NCBI GenBank assembly: GCA_963726765.1
Contig: CAVSDH010000011.1
Coordinates: 496,001 to 560,000 of the forward strand
Origin: CAIWHR01 sp963726765
GTDB taxonomy: Bacteria; Pseudomonadota; Gammaproteobacteria; Burkholderiales; Casimicrobiaceae
DNA length: 64,000 bases
Direction: 5' to 3'
The notes beneath the pieces are model-generated. The model was not told where the DNA came from. It saw only the letters and a program-made list of their open reading frames with translations, and searched no databases. Of this stretch, positions 1 to 11,427 are shown piece by piece. The position numbers and the translations under genes were made by a program. Position 1 is the stretch's first letter. Every line of letters starts with the position of its first letter.

Positions 1-1
1 C

Positions 2-1702
<1,701 letters not shown>

Positions 1703-1722
1703 CCGCACGGGACGGCGAAGCG

Positions 1723-1749
1723 AAAACGGCGCCCGCGGGCGCCGTTTTT
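1723..1749. terminator. Bidirectional rho-independent terminator between clpA and fccB
   Basis: A perfect inverted repeat (AACGGCGCCC, 2-nt loop, GGGCGCCGTT) is flanked by A residues on the left and five T on the right. It can terminate clpA on the plus strand. Because the A run becomes a T run on the other strand, it can also terminate the fccAB transcript. Confidence 0.88.
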
Positions 1750-1771
1750 CTTCGCTGCCGAGCAAAGCGAA

Positions 1772-3091
1772 TCAGGCCAGCATGTCCGCCCAGATGTTGG
1801 TCGCCCACGCGAACGCGTACGCGCCTTCGATGGCGCTCATCGCCGGCGACAGCCCGCCGGCGCCCGGAACGGGCAGCAGCGTTTTCTTCTCCCGGTCGTA
1901 CTGGTGCACCGAGCAGACATGGATCGATTCCCGGTCCGTGATCATGCTGTAGCACGTGTTGTTCAGCACCGGTTCCGGATTCGGAGGCTGCCCGGCGAGC
2001 AGCGCCACGATGGCCGCCGCGCAGACCTTCGCGTGCTGATTCGCCATGTGCCCGGATTTCGGCATGCCGGTCGCGACCTGGATCGCGTCGCCGAGGACGT
2101 GGACGTTCCTGACCTTTGCCGATTCGAACGTGAGGAAGTCGACCTCGCACCAGCGGTCGTTCGCGGTAACCACGCCGGCGTCTCGCGCGATTGCGCCCGC
2201 GCGCTGTGGCGGCAGGACGTTCAGGACGTCGGCGCGCACCGGATCCTGCACGTCGAACCGGGCGGTTCTCGTGGCGACGTCGACGTCGGTCAGCACGTAG
2301 TTCGGCCGGTATTCGACCATCCCCTTGAATTCCTCGGCCCAGGCCTTCTTGAACAGCGCTCCCTTCGACGTGACATCGGGATTGCCATCGAGGATCAGCA
2401 CTTTGGACTTCGGCTTCGCGCGCTTCAGATACCACGCGACCTGGCACGCACGCTCGTAGGGACCGGGCGGGCAGCGGTACGGCGCCACGGGAATCGACAG
2501 TGCGTAGATCCCGCCGTCCGGCATCGCCTCGAGCTGCCGCCGAAGGGCCACGGTTTGCGGCCCGGCCTTCCACGCATGCAGGATTCGCGATTGGGCGCCC
2601 GTGTCGGCAAGGCCGGGCACTGCGCCCCACATGAAGTCCACGCCCGGCGACAGGATCAGCCTGTCGTACGGGAGCTCGTTTCGGCTTGCGAGCTTCAGCA
2701 CGCGCTTTTCGGTATCGACCGCGGTTGCCGTGTCGCGGATGATCCTGGCGCCGTGCCGCGAGGCGAGATTCGAGTAGCTCGTCGTGAGGAACGCGAGGTC
2801 CCTGCTGCCGCCGAGGACGAGATTCGACATCGGACACGAAATGAACTCGGCGTTCGGCTCGACCACGGTCACGTCGATCGCTCCGTTGCTCCACATGCGA
2901 AGGTACTTTGCGGCGGTCGCGCCGCCCATGCCGGCACCGACGACGACGACTTTCGGCGACGAACTTCCTGCCATCGATGTGCAGCCGGGCAACCCAAGCG
3001 CGGACGCCGTGCTCCAGCCCACTGCCGCGGCCGATTTCAGGAAAGTCCGTCGAGCCGCACTCGGCGCCGTGTCGCGGTGGCGGGGGTTCAT
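1772..3091 (-). CDS. fccB: Flavocytochrome c sulfide dehydrogenase, flavoprotein subunit
   Basis: The 439-residue protein is the FAD subunit of periplasmic flavocytochrome c, which oxidises sulfide and passes electrons to its cytochrome partner. The N-terminus carries a twin-arginine type signal (RRTFLK at residues 14-19) with a Cys near the end of the hydrophobic stretch. The dinucleotide-binding motif VVVVGAGMGG is at about 48-57. Two Cys in the contexts ISCPMSNL and NNTCYSM fit the redox-active pair of the family, and the C-terminal FCSD-type region follows. The ATG start at 3091 overlaps the stop of the upstream cytochrome gene by 4 bp (ATGA), so translation is probably coupled. The main alternative is a related sulfide:quinone oxidoreductase-like flavoprotein. 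The Tat signal and paired cytochrome favour FccB. Confidence 0.92.
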   Translation of the reverse strand: MNPRHRDTAPSAARRTFLKSAAAVGWSTASALGLPGCTSMAGSSSPKVVVVGAGMGGATAAKYLRMWSNGAIDVTVVEPNAEFISCPMSNLVLGGSRDLAFLTTSYSNLASRHGARIIRDTATAVDTEKRVLKLASRNELPYDRLILSPGVDFMWGAVPGLADTGAQSRILHAWKAGPQTVALRRQLEAMPDGGIYALSIPVAPYRCPPGPYERACQVAWYLKRAKPKSKVLILDGNPDVTSKGALFKKAWAEEFKGMVEYRPNYVLTDVDVATRTARFDVQDPVRADVLNVLPPQRAGAIARDAGVVTANDRWCEVDFLTFESAKVRNVHVLGDAIQVATGMPKSGHMANQHAKVCAAAIVALLAGQPPNPEPVLNNTCYSMITDRESIHVCSVHQYDREKKTLLPVPGAGGLSPAMSAIEGAYAFAWATNIWADMLA

Positions 3092-3420
3092 GGGGCAGCC
3101 TTCTGCGACGCGAACCAGCCGGCGGCCTGCTCGACCTGCGCGTCGGTGTAGCCCTTGGCGAGCTGCGGCATGATCGTGCCGGTCCGCGCGCCCGTCTTGA
3201 ACTCCTGCATCGCGCGCACGATCTCCTCCTTGCTCTTTCCCGCAAGGCTTGCGGTGCCGCCTTGGCTGATGCCGTTCGTGCCGTGACAGTTGGCGCAGCT
3301 GGCAGCGATACTGCGGCCACCGTTCGCATCGACGCCTTGCGCCGGAGCGGGGCCGCTCATCAGGAAGATCGCAAGGAAGAAGGCGGGCAATCGCCCTTCC
3401 GTGAATTGGCGACAGTTCAC
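3088..3420 (-). CDS. fccA: Flavocytochrome c sulfide dehydrogenase, monohaem cytochrome subunit
   Basis: A 110-residue class I cytochrome c with one haem site (CANCH) after a hydrophobic secretion signal (PAFFLAIFLMSGPAPAQ), and a later Met (TIMPQLAKGY) placed as an axial ligand. The size fits a one-haem FccA rather than the two-haem form. I chose a GTG start at 3420 because AGGAG lies 7 nt upstream. Longer in-frame starts reach to 3591 but add an unlikely N-terminus ahead of the signal peptide. It is the first gene of the fccAB operon, and its stop overlaps the fccB start. Confidence 0.86.
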   Translation of the reverse strand: MNCRQFTEGRLPAFFLAIFLMSGPAPAQGVDANGGRSIAASCANCHGTNGISQGGTASLAGKSKEEIVRAMQEFKTGARTGTIMPQLAKGYTDAQVEQAAGWFASQKAAP

Positions 3421-4097
3421 GATGGAACTCCTCTCGCCGCGGACGTTTGCATCTCCCATTGCGACTGTCAAGAAGGCCCCACGGCGTCCCCCGCCGCGAT
3501 CTTCGGGGCGCAACCGGCCCTGCACTGCAGACCTCAAAACCGCGGGGCGGAAATGAATTCCGAAGCAATCACGATGTGAGTTTGCGCACACTTACATCGT
3601 AGTTGTTTAATAAAATGTTTAATTTCAATAGGTTAAACAAGTTTCAAACGTTTGTACGTCGCGCTGAAACGATCGAAGATCCCGCAATGCAACACTTTTT
3701 GCAACGATTCCGGACGATCGTATTCCATCAGTCGGAAGAATATTTTAACGCGATGATTTTATGAATGTTTTATTGTATTGCAATGCCGCATTTCCCCTTG
3801 TAACGCGCGTCCAACTTTGCTAATTTGAAAACGTCACGAGCGGCCGCCCACTTCATCGTGCGGCGACCGCAAGCAGGGCCTGGGTTCCACCCCATCCATG
3901 CCCGCCCGTCCGTTCGAGCGATCCTCGTCGGGCCGTGCTGTGAAGCGTCGTCGGCTGGGCTCGGCGGCGTGTTCACGCTGCGGGATGCGGATCGCGGAAT
4001 GGATTCCGCGGGACGAATTCCGCTGACCAAGGTTCCGGCGCTCGCGTGCAAGGCGGGGGCGGCGGATTGGCCATGACGCAGGCGATGGGAGCAGCGA
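3421..4097. other. AT-rich divergent intergenic region between fccAB and aceA
   Basis: About 680 bases without a convincing gene. Bases 3590-3830 are strikingly AT-rich for this genome. They hold two copies of GTTTAA (3605-3610 and 3617-3622), their reverse complement TTAAAC (3633-3638), and a 10-bp palindrome CAAACGTTTG (3645-3654). Small open frames between 3770 and 4226 have no recognisable product and overlap each other on both strands, so I leave them out. The right part (about 3830-4097) returns to high GC and would form a long aceA leader. Confidence 0.7.
3798..3826 (+). promoter_or_regulatory. Candidate sigma-70 promoter for aceA
   Basis: TTGTAA (3798-3803), a 17-nt spacer and TAATTT (3821-3826) form a plausible -35/-10 pair pointing at aceA. 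Transcription from about 3833 would leave a leader of roughly 265 nt. This is a pattern match only. Confidence 0.45.
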
Positions 4098-5411
<1,314 letters not shown>

Positions 5412-5436
5412 CCGCGATCGCGCGCCTCTCACCGGA

Positions 5437-5468
5437 CCGCGCCGCCCGAAAGGGCTGCGCGGTTTTTT
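5437..5468 (+). terminator. Rho-independent terminator after aceA
   Basis: An 11-bp stem with one mismatch (CCGCGCCGCCC / GGGCTGCGCGG) around a GAAA loop, followed by eight T residues. It sits 26 bases after the aceA stop. Confidence 0.9.
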
Positions 5469-5494
5469 TTCGGATCGAGGCTAGACTCCGTCGC

Positions 5495-6078
5495 ATGGCG
5501 GGGCCAGCGGACAGCACGGCCGCAGGAAGTGGCGGGAAGACGCCCGCGACGCTGCGCGTGTTCTTCGCGTTGTGGCCGGATGCCTGAGGCGCGCGAGCGC
5601 ATCGCGGCGGCAGCTCGCGATGTCGCGCGGCGTGGCGGAGGCCGCGCCACGCCCGCCGCGAACCAACACATGACGCTTGCATTCGTGGGGGAAGCAGCGC
5701 CTGCGCGCATTCCGGCGCTCGAGACCGTCGGCGAATTCGGCGCTCGATCCGTGTCGCCGTTCACGCTTGCGCTCGACCGCCTCGGCGAATTTCGCCGCAC
5801 GCGAATCCGCTGGCTCGGTTGCGACGTGGTTCCGGTCGAGCTGGACCGTTTGGTAGCCACGCTGAGAAACGCCCTGGCGGCGGACAATTTTCCTGTCGAG
5901 CGGCGCAGGTTTCACGCACACCTTACGCTGGCGCGGCGTTGCGGGCGGGTTGCCGGCGGCGACGATCGCGCCGGTGGCGTGGCGCGTCGAATTCCTCACG
6001 CTCACCGCCTCTGAGTTACGTCCCGAGGGGTCGCTCTACCGCGAGCTGGCAAGGTGGCCCCTCGGCGCGTCGCAGTGA
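5495..6078 (+). pseudogene. thpR: RNA 2',3'-cyclic phosphodiesterase (ThpR/LigT family), two frame changes
   Basis: Members of the 2H phosphoesterase family act on RNA 2',3'-cyclic phosphates or ligate tRNA half molecules. The coding signal starts with an ATG at 5495 (ending RVFFALWPD), continues in a second frame from about 5585 (EARERIAAAARDV) and in a third from about 5940 (GGLPAATIAPVAW), ending in TGA at 6076-6078. Both catalytic HxT motifs are present in the middle segment: HMTLAFVG and HAHLTLAR. Each junction is repaired by removing one base (about 5583-5585 and 5939-5943), giving a product of 193 residues, normal for the family. It is either a real pseudogene or a casualty of the one-base errors seen elsewhere in the window. 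It is convergent with sseA. Confidence 0.8.
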
Positions 6079-6088
6079 TCGGGCGCCC

Positions 6089-6937
6089 TTACGCCGGCCC
6101 GCGCGCAACGGGCCGCGAAGGATCGGCGCACCATTCGCTCCACGAGCCGGGATAGAGGCGGGATCCGCGGAGCCCCGCAATCTCCATGGCCAGCATGTTG
6201 TGGCACGCACTGACGCCCGAACCGCACAAATTGACGATGCGTGCCGCAGGCGTGTTTCCAACGATTGTCTCGAATTCGCGGCGCAACCTCTCTGCGCTCT
6301 TGAAGGTGCCGTCCTGCTCCACGTTCTGCGTGTAGGGGCGATTGACGGCCCCGGGGATGTGACCGGCGACGGGATCGATCGGCTCGACGTCGCCGCGGAA
6401 TCGCTCTGCACCACGTGCATCGACCAGCATCAGCGCGCGATCGCCGAGACTTGCCAGGACGTCGGCTGCGGCGAGCGTCGGTTCGACGCGGCGCATCGCA
6501 AAGGTCATCGGCTGCGGATCAGGAATCGCATTCGTCAATGCCCGGCGTTCGCGCACCCATTTGGCGATACCGCCGTCCAGCACGGCGACCTTGTCGTGAC
6601 CCAGCCAGCGCAGCATCCACCACACCCGTGGCGCATACATCCCGCCGCCCTGGTCGTAGGCGACGACCTGCTTCGAGGCGTCGATGCCGAGACGCCCGAA
6701 CAGCGCGGCGGCGGCCTCGGGCGAGGGCAGCGGGTGGCGGCCGTTCTTGCCGGTCTTCGGTCCGGACAGATCGCGGTCCATGTGGACGAAACGTGCGCCG
6801 GGGATGTGGCCGGCGGCATACTGTGTCTCACCCCACGAATCGGCCTGCATCAGGTCGTGCCGCGCGTCGACGATCACGAACGACGGATCGTCGAGATGCG
6901 TGGCGAGCAGGGCGGTGGAAATCAGGGTCGAGTACAT
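6089..6937 (-). CDS. sseA: Sulfurtransferase of the 3-mercaptopyruvate/thiosulfate (tandem rhodanese) family
   Basis: The 282-residue protein has two rhodanese domains: an inactive N-terminal one (DARHDLMQADSWG, HIPGARFVHMDRDLSG) and a catalytic C-terminal one with the loop CGSGVSA. That loop, CG(S/T)GV(S/T)A, resembles mercaptopyruvate sulfurtransferase more than thiosulfate sulfurtransferase, but substrate cannot be decided from sequence alone. Sulfur transfer to cyanide, thiols or carrier proteins is the general role, and it fits the sulfur genes elsewhere in the window. The stop lies 10 bases from the end of the broken thpR on the other strand. The next gene upstream on the same strand ends 9 bases before the start, so the two may be co-transcribed. 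Confidence 0.9.
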   Translation of the reverse strand: MYSTLISTALLATHLDDPSFVIVDARHDLMQADSWGETQYAAGHIPGARFVHMDRDLSGPKTGKNGRHPLPSPEAAAALFGRLGIDASKQVVAYDQGGGMYAPRVWWMLRWLGHDKVAVLDGGIAKWVRERRALTNAIPDPQPMTFAMRRVEPTLAAADVLASLGDRALMLVDARGAERFRGDVEPIDPVAGHIPGAVNRPYTQNVEQDGTFKSAERLRREFETIVGNTPAARIVNLCGSGVSACHNMLAMEIAGLRGSRLYPGSWSEWCADPSRPVARGPA

Positions 6938-6946
6938 GGATGCCGG

Positions 6947-8053
6947 TCAAGGAGGCGCGATGTGGGTACCCATTTCGCGCCGCAGGAACTCGTGGAAATG
7001 CTGCATGCCGTCTTCCATCGGCGACTGGTACGGCCCGACCTCGCTGCGCCCCTGTTTGTAGAGCGCCATCCGGCCGGCGTCCATCCGCTCGGCGATCTCG
7101 TCGTCCTCGGCAGCGGTCTCCATGTACGCGGCCTGCTCCGCCTCGACGAATTCCCGTTCGAAGAGAGCGATCTCTTCGGGATAGTAGAACTCCACGACGT
7201 TGGTGGTCCGGTCGACGCCGCGCGGGATCAGCGTGCTGATCACGAGCACGTGCGGATACCACTCCAGCATCACGTTCGGGTAATACGTGAGCCAGATTGC
7301 GCCGTGACTCGGCATTTCGCCGCGGTAAAAGTCGAGCACCGCCTTGTGCCAGCGTTCGTAGGTTTTCGTGCCCGCCTTGCGAAGGCTGGAAATGCCGACC
7401 GTCTGCAGCGATGCCCACGGGGCGAACTCCCACTTCAGGTCCTCGCAGGTGACGAAGGCGCCGAGCCCCGGGTGAAACGGAACGACGTGATAGTCCTCGA
7501 GATAGACCTCGATGAACGACTTCCAGTTGTAGTTGCATTCGTGAATCTCGACCCTGTCCAGCACGTGGGTCGAGAAGTCGAAATCGCGCACGCCGAGCGT
7601 CGAGAGATCCGCACGGACGTCGCGCGGCCCGTCGAAAAGCATGCCGTTCCAATTGGACAGCGGCGAGCGACCGAGGTTGAGGCACGGCTTGTCGGCGAAT
7701 TGCGGCGCACCCAGAAGCTCGCCCTTGAGGTCATAGGTCCAGCGGTGGATCGGGCAGACGATGTTCGGGACGTTGCCTCGGCCCTTCAGCATGATCGCCT
7801 GCCGGTGCCGGCAGATGTTCGAGACGAGCTCGATGCCGGCCGCATTGCGGACGAGCGCCTGCGCGTTGTCTCGCCACTGGAGCGCATAGTAATCGCCGGG
7901 ATTGGGCACCATCAGCTCATGGCCCACGTAGCCGGGTGCCTGCGCGAACAGCAGACGCTGTTCCGCTTCGAACACTGCGGGATCGCAATATGAGGAGACG
8001 GGAAGCTGCGACGCGGCGCGCCGCAAATGCTTCGCCGAGGCGAGATTCGACAT
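6947..8053 (-). CDS. Rieske-type aromatic ring-hydroxylating oxygenase, catalytic alpha subunit
   Basis: The 368-residue protein has an N-terminal Rieske [2Fe-2S] domain, with the CxH pair in NICRHRQ and the CxxH pair in VCPIHRW. A C-terminal catalytic domain follows, whose mononuclear-iron site is suggested by EDYHVVPFH. Family members dioxygenate or demethylate aromatic rings or quaternary amines with a separate reductase. No reductase or ferredoxin gene sits beside it, and I do not assign a substrate. I prefer the ATG at 8053 (MSNLASAKHL), with AAAGGCAAGG upstream, over the in-frame start at 8095. It is tightly spaced ahead of sseA on the same strand. Confidence 0.85.
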   Translation of the reverse strand: MSNLASAKHLRRAASQLPVSSYCDPAVFEAEQRLLFAQAPGYVGHELMVPNPGDYYALQWRDNAQALVRNAAGIELVSNICRHRQAIMLKGRGNVPNIVCPIHRWTYDLKGELLGAPQFADKPCLNLGRSPLSNWNGMLFDGPRDVRADLSTLGVRDFDFSTHVLDRVEIHECNYNWKSFIEVYLEDYHVVPFHPGLGAFVTCEDLKWEFAPWASLQTVGISSLRKAGTKTYERWHKAVLDFYRGEMPSHGAIWLTYYPNVMLEWYPHVLVISTLIPRGVDRTTNVVEFYYPEEIALFEREFVEAEQAAYMETAAEDDEIAERMDAGRMALYKQGRSEVGPYQSPMEDGMQHFHEFLRREMGTHIAPP

Positions 8054-8351
8054 CGGCCTTGCCTTTCGTCCGGTTTCCGGTGAAAACCAACCCAACCCAA
8101 CAACCCGGGACGATTACGGCGTTTGTGGGCCGCCCCGGACCGCTTTGCTAAGTCGGCCACACGAGTTTCGTGAAAGGCCGCGTCGCTGAAACGTGTTATT
8201 CTACAAGACCGGCTGCTGCACGGTCAACCAATGGTGGATGAACGTGTGCCTGCGTTGATCGAGCCCCGCACCCGGTCGGGTTGGCCATTCGGGCGCGCGA
8301 TGTTGCCCGCCTCGCGGACCGGCAGCCCGCATCTGCGCATTCCCGCAAACG
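8054..8351. other. Divergent intergenic region, Rieske oxygenase / xseB
   Basis: About 300 bases separate the oxygenase start from xseB. Apart from a short C/A-rich stretch near 8088-8106 I see no convincing promoter pair, hairpin or gene. Open frames here are shadows of the downstream operon. Confidence 0.5.
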
Positions 8352-8606
8352 ATGACCAGGACCAGCGCCACTCCACCCAACTTCGAATCCGCGCTCGCCG
8401 AGCTCGAGGAAATCGTCGCCACGATGGAGGGCGGGAAGTTGCCGCTCAAGGAATCCCTCGCCGCCTACAAGCGCGGCGCCGAGCTCCTGCAGTACTGCCA
8501 ATCGACGCTCAAGGATGCACAGCAGCAGGTGCAGGTGCTCGAAAAAGGCGTGCTGAAGACATTCGAACCGACGGACGCCGACACCGCCGGGAGTAATGAA
8601 CCGTGA
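8352..8606 (+). CDS. xseB: Exodeoxyribonuclease VII small subunit
   Basis: An 84-residue protein with the full XseB signature: FESALAELEEIVATMEGGKLPLKESLAAYKRG, in which the coiled hairpin binds the large XseA subunit. The enzyme degrades single-stranded DNA to oligonucleotides. The gene overlaps the ispA start by 11 bases, the usual xseB-ispA-dxs operon of beta- and gammaproteobacteria. xseA is not in the window. Confidence 0.93.
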   Translation: MTRTSATPPNFESALAELEEIVATMEGGKLPLKESLAAYKRGAELLQYCQSTLKDAQQQVQVLEKGVLKTFEPTDADTAGSNEP

Positions 8607-9483
8607 ACCTTCGTTCGCCGACTGGCGCGGCGAACGGCAGCGGCGCATCGAGCAGGTGCTCGACGCGGCACTGCCTCCGGAAGTCGGCGTCACGGCGAAT
8701 CTCGCCGCGGCGATGCGCTACGCCGTAATGGGCGGTGGAAAGCGCGTGCGGCCTCTCCTGGCCTACGCCGCGGGCGAAGCCGTCGACGCCGAACCTTCCA
8801 GGGTCGACGCGGCGGCGGCGGCGGTCGAGCTCGTCCACGCCTATTCGCTCGTGCACGACGATCTTCCCTGCATGGATGACGACACGCTTCGTCGCGGCAA
8901 GCCGACCTGCCACGTAGCCTTCGGCGAGGCGCCTGCGTTGCTGGCAGGTGATGCGCTGCAGGCACTTGCCTTTGCCGTGCTTGCGCGCAGCGAGGTTCCC
9001 GAAGTCGGCAGCGCTTGCGTGATGCTTGGCGAAGCCGCCGGCTCGTACGGAATGGCCGGCGGGCAGGCAATCGACCTTGCCGCCGTCGGCATGAGTCTCC
9101 CTCTGCCGGAGCTGGAAACGATGCACCGGATGAAGACCGGCGCGCTTGTCCGGGCCGCGGTGCGCCTCGGCGCGGCTTGCGGGCGCATGCTTTCGGCCGC
9201 GGAGGGGGCCGCGCTCGATGCGTATGCCGACGCCGCAGGTCTCGCGTTTCAGGTCGTCGACGATGTGCTCGACGTCGAAGGCTCGGCGGCCACGCTCGGC
9301 AAGACTGCAGGAAAGGATGCCGCGCAGGGCAAGCCCACCTTCGTTGCGCTGCTGGGCGTCGCCGGAGCACGGGAACGCGCGGAGGCATTGCGCGTCGAAG
9401 CGCTGGAGGCGTTGGCGCCATTCGGTCCCGCCGGGCGCCGGCTCTCCGAACTTGCCGACTGGATCGTTCTTCGCGATCGTTGA
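8596..9483 (+). CDS. ispA: Farnesyl diphosphate synthase (short-chain polyprenyl synthase)
   Basis: The 295-residue all-helical prenyltransferase condenses DMAPP/GPP with IPP to make C15 farnesyl diphosphate for quinones, undecaprenyl carriers and hopanoids. The two Asp-rich motifs are visible: DDLPCMDDD (first) and VVDDVLDVEG (second). GGGKRVRPLL near the N-terminus is the IPP-binding stretch. It starts inside the 3' end of xseB and ends 5 bases before dxs, so the three genes form one operon. A geranylgeranyl synthase is possible, but context favours IspA. Confidence 0.95.
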   Translation: MNREPSFADWRGERQRRIEQVLDAALPPEVGVTANLAAAMRYAVMGGGKRVRPLLAYAAGEAVDAEPSRVDAAAAAVELVHAYSLVHDDLPCMDDDTLRRGKPTCHVAFGEAPALLAGDALQALAFAVLARSEVPEVGSACVMLGEAAGSYGMAGGQAIDLAAVGMSLPLPELETMHRMKTGALVRAAVRLGAACGRMLSAAEGAALDAYADAAGLAFQVVDDVLDVEGSAATLGKTAGKDAAQGKPTFVALLGVAGARERAEALRVEALEALAPFGPAGRRLSELADWIVLRDR

Positions 9484-9488
9484 ACGAC

Positions 9489-11378
9489 ATGGGAACTCTG
9501 CTCGAATCGATCGACGACCCCGCGGCGCTGCGGCGACTCGACCAGGCACAGCTCGCCCTGCTGGCGCGCGAACTGCGCGCGTTCCTGGTGAACTCGGTTG
9601 CCCAAACCGGAGGTCACCTCTCGTCGAATCTCGGCACGATCGAGCTCACGATCGCGCTGCATTACGTGTTCGACACTCCGAACGACAGGATCGTCTGGGA
9701 CGTCGGTCACCAGACCTACGCGCACAAGATCCTCACCGGAAGGCGCGCGCAGATGGGCAGACTGCGGATGGCGGGCGGACCGTCCGGCTTCCCGCGCCGT
9801 GCGGAGAGCGGGTACGACACCTTCGGCACCGCGCATTCGTCGACATCGATTTCGGCAGCGCTCGGCATGGCCATTGCCGCGCAGCGGCGCGGCGAGACGC
9901 GCCGCGTCGTGGCCGTGATCGGCGACGGCGCGATGAGCGCCGGAATGGCGTTCGAGGCACTCAACAATGCCGGCATCGCGGGTGCCGATCTCCTCGTCGT
10001 GCTGAACGACAACGAGATGTCGATTTCCGAACCCGTCGGCGCGCTCAACAGCTATCTCGCGCGCCTCCTGTCGTCGCGGCTCTACAACTCGGTCAGGCGC
10101 GGCAGCAAGGAGGTGCTGTCGAAGGTGCCGCCGGTCAAGGAGCTCGCGAAGCGCTGGGAGGAGCACATGAAGGGGATGGTGCTGCCCGGCACGCTGTTCG
10201 AGGAATTCGGCTTCAACTATATCGGACCGATCGACGGTCACGATCTCGACGCGCTCACGCGGACGCTCGGCAACGTCAAGGCGCTGAAAGGGCCGCAGCT
10301 GCTCCACGTGATCACGAGGAAGGGCTACGGCTACGCCCGCGCGGAGGAGGATCCGATCCTCTACCACGGCGTCACCCCGTTTGATCCGGCCGCGGGTTAC
10401 GTCGCGAAACCGGCTGCCAAGCCCGCATACACGCAGATTTTCGGTGATTGGATGTGCGACATGGCCGCGCGCGACGAACGCCTGGTGGCAATCACGCCGG
10501 CGATGCGCGAGGGCTCGGGGCTCGTGCGTTTTTCGCAGGAGTTTCCCGCGCGCTATTTCGACGTCGGCATCGCCGAGCAGCACGCGGTCACGTTCGCGGC
10601 GGGGCTGGCGTGCGAGGGCATGAAGCCGGTCGTCGCGATCTACTCGACGTTCCTGCAGCGCGCGTACGACCAGCTGATCCACGATGTCGCGTTGCAGAAT
10701 CTCCCGGTGGTGTTCGCGATCGATCGTGGGGGCATCGTCGGCGCGGACGGCGCGACGCACATCGGCGCGTACGACCTTTCGTATCTGCGCTGCATACCCA
10801 ACATGACGCTGATGGCACCGTCCGACGAGAACGAATGCCGGCAGATGCTCTACACGGCATTCATGCTCGACTCTCCCGCTGCGGTGCGCTACCCGCGAGG
10901 CGCAGGGCCGGGCGCCGCCGTGGCGGCCGAAATGACGGCGCTCCCGGTGGGCACCGGCGAGATCCGCCGCGAGTCCTCGCGGCGCGCCGATCGCATTGCG
11001 ATCCTCGCCTTCGGCGCCGTGCTTCGCCAAGCGCTGGCGGCAGCGGAAGAACTCGATGCGACCGTCGCCAACATGCGTTTCGTCAAGCCGCTCGACACCG
11101 CCCTCGTCGCGCGGCTTGCGAGCGAGCACGACGCGCTCGTGACAGTCGAGGAGAACGTGGTCATGGGCGGCGCCGGAAGCGCAGTTGCCGAGTCGCTCGC
11201 CGCCGCGGGAATCGCCATCCCCCTGCTGCAATTGGGGTTGCCCGATGCGTTCATCGATCATGGCGATCCCGCGACGCTCCTCGCGCAATGCGGTCTCGAT
11301 GCCGAGGGAATCGTGAAATCCGTGCAGGCCCGATTCGGACCGCGGCGACCGGAGGCGATCCGGAAACCGGCCGCGTAG
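9489..11378 (+). CDS. dxs: 1-deoxy-D-xylulose-5-phosphate synthase
   Basis: This thiamine-diphosphate enzyme condenses pyruvate and glyceraldehyde 3-phosphate, the entry step of the MEP isoprenoid pathway. The 629-residue product shows the GHQTYAHKILTGR segment, the ThDP-binding GDGAMSAGMAFEALNNAG motif and the transketolase pyrimidine domain with DVGIAEQHAVTFAAG. A C-terminal domain contains the VEENVVMGGAGSAV stretch. The ATG at 9489 lies 5 bases after the ispA stop. Placing dxs after ispA couples precursor supply and chain elongation. Confidence 0.97.
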   Translation: MGTLLESIDDPAALRRLDQAQLALLARELRAFLVNSVAQTGGHLSSNLGTIELTIALHYVFDTPNDRIVWDVGHQTYAHKILTGRRAQMGRLRMAGGPSGFPRRAESGYDTFGTAHSSTSISAALGMAIAAQRRGETRRVVAVIGDGAMSAGMAFEALNNAGIAGADLLVVLNDNEMSISEPVGALNSYLARLLSSRLYNSVRRGSKEVLSKVPPVKELAKRWEEHMKGMVLPGTLFEEFGFNYIGPIDGHDLDALTRTLGNVKALKGPQLLHVITRKGYGYARAEEDPILYHGVTPFDPAAGYVAKPAAKPAYTQIFGDWMCDMAARDERLVAITPAMREGSGLVRFSQEFPARYFDVGIAEQHAVTFAAGLACEGMKPVVAIYSTFLQRAYDQLIHDVALQNLPVVFAIDRGGIVGADGATHIGAYDLSYLRCIPNMTLMAPSDENECRQMLYTAFMLDSPAAVRYPRGAGPGAAVAAEMTALPVGTGEIRRESSRRADRIAILAFGAVLRQALAAAEELDATVANMRFVKPLDTALVARLASEHDALVTVEENVVMGGAGSAVAESLAAAGIAIPLLQLGLPDAFIDHGDPATLLAQCGLDAEGIVKSVQARFGPRRPEAIRKPAA

Positions 11379-11427
11379 TCGCCGGACCTTCGCCGGACCC
11401 GAATCAGGTTCCATTACAATTCGCACG

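Noticed and set aside
8231..8596. 121-codon plus-strand frame over the start of xseB
   Set aside because: Out-of-frame shadow. xseB itself has the complete family signature.
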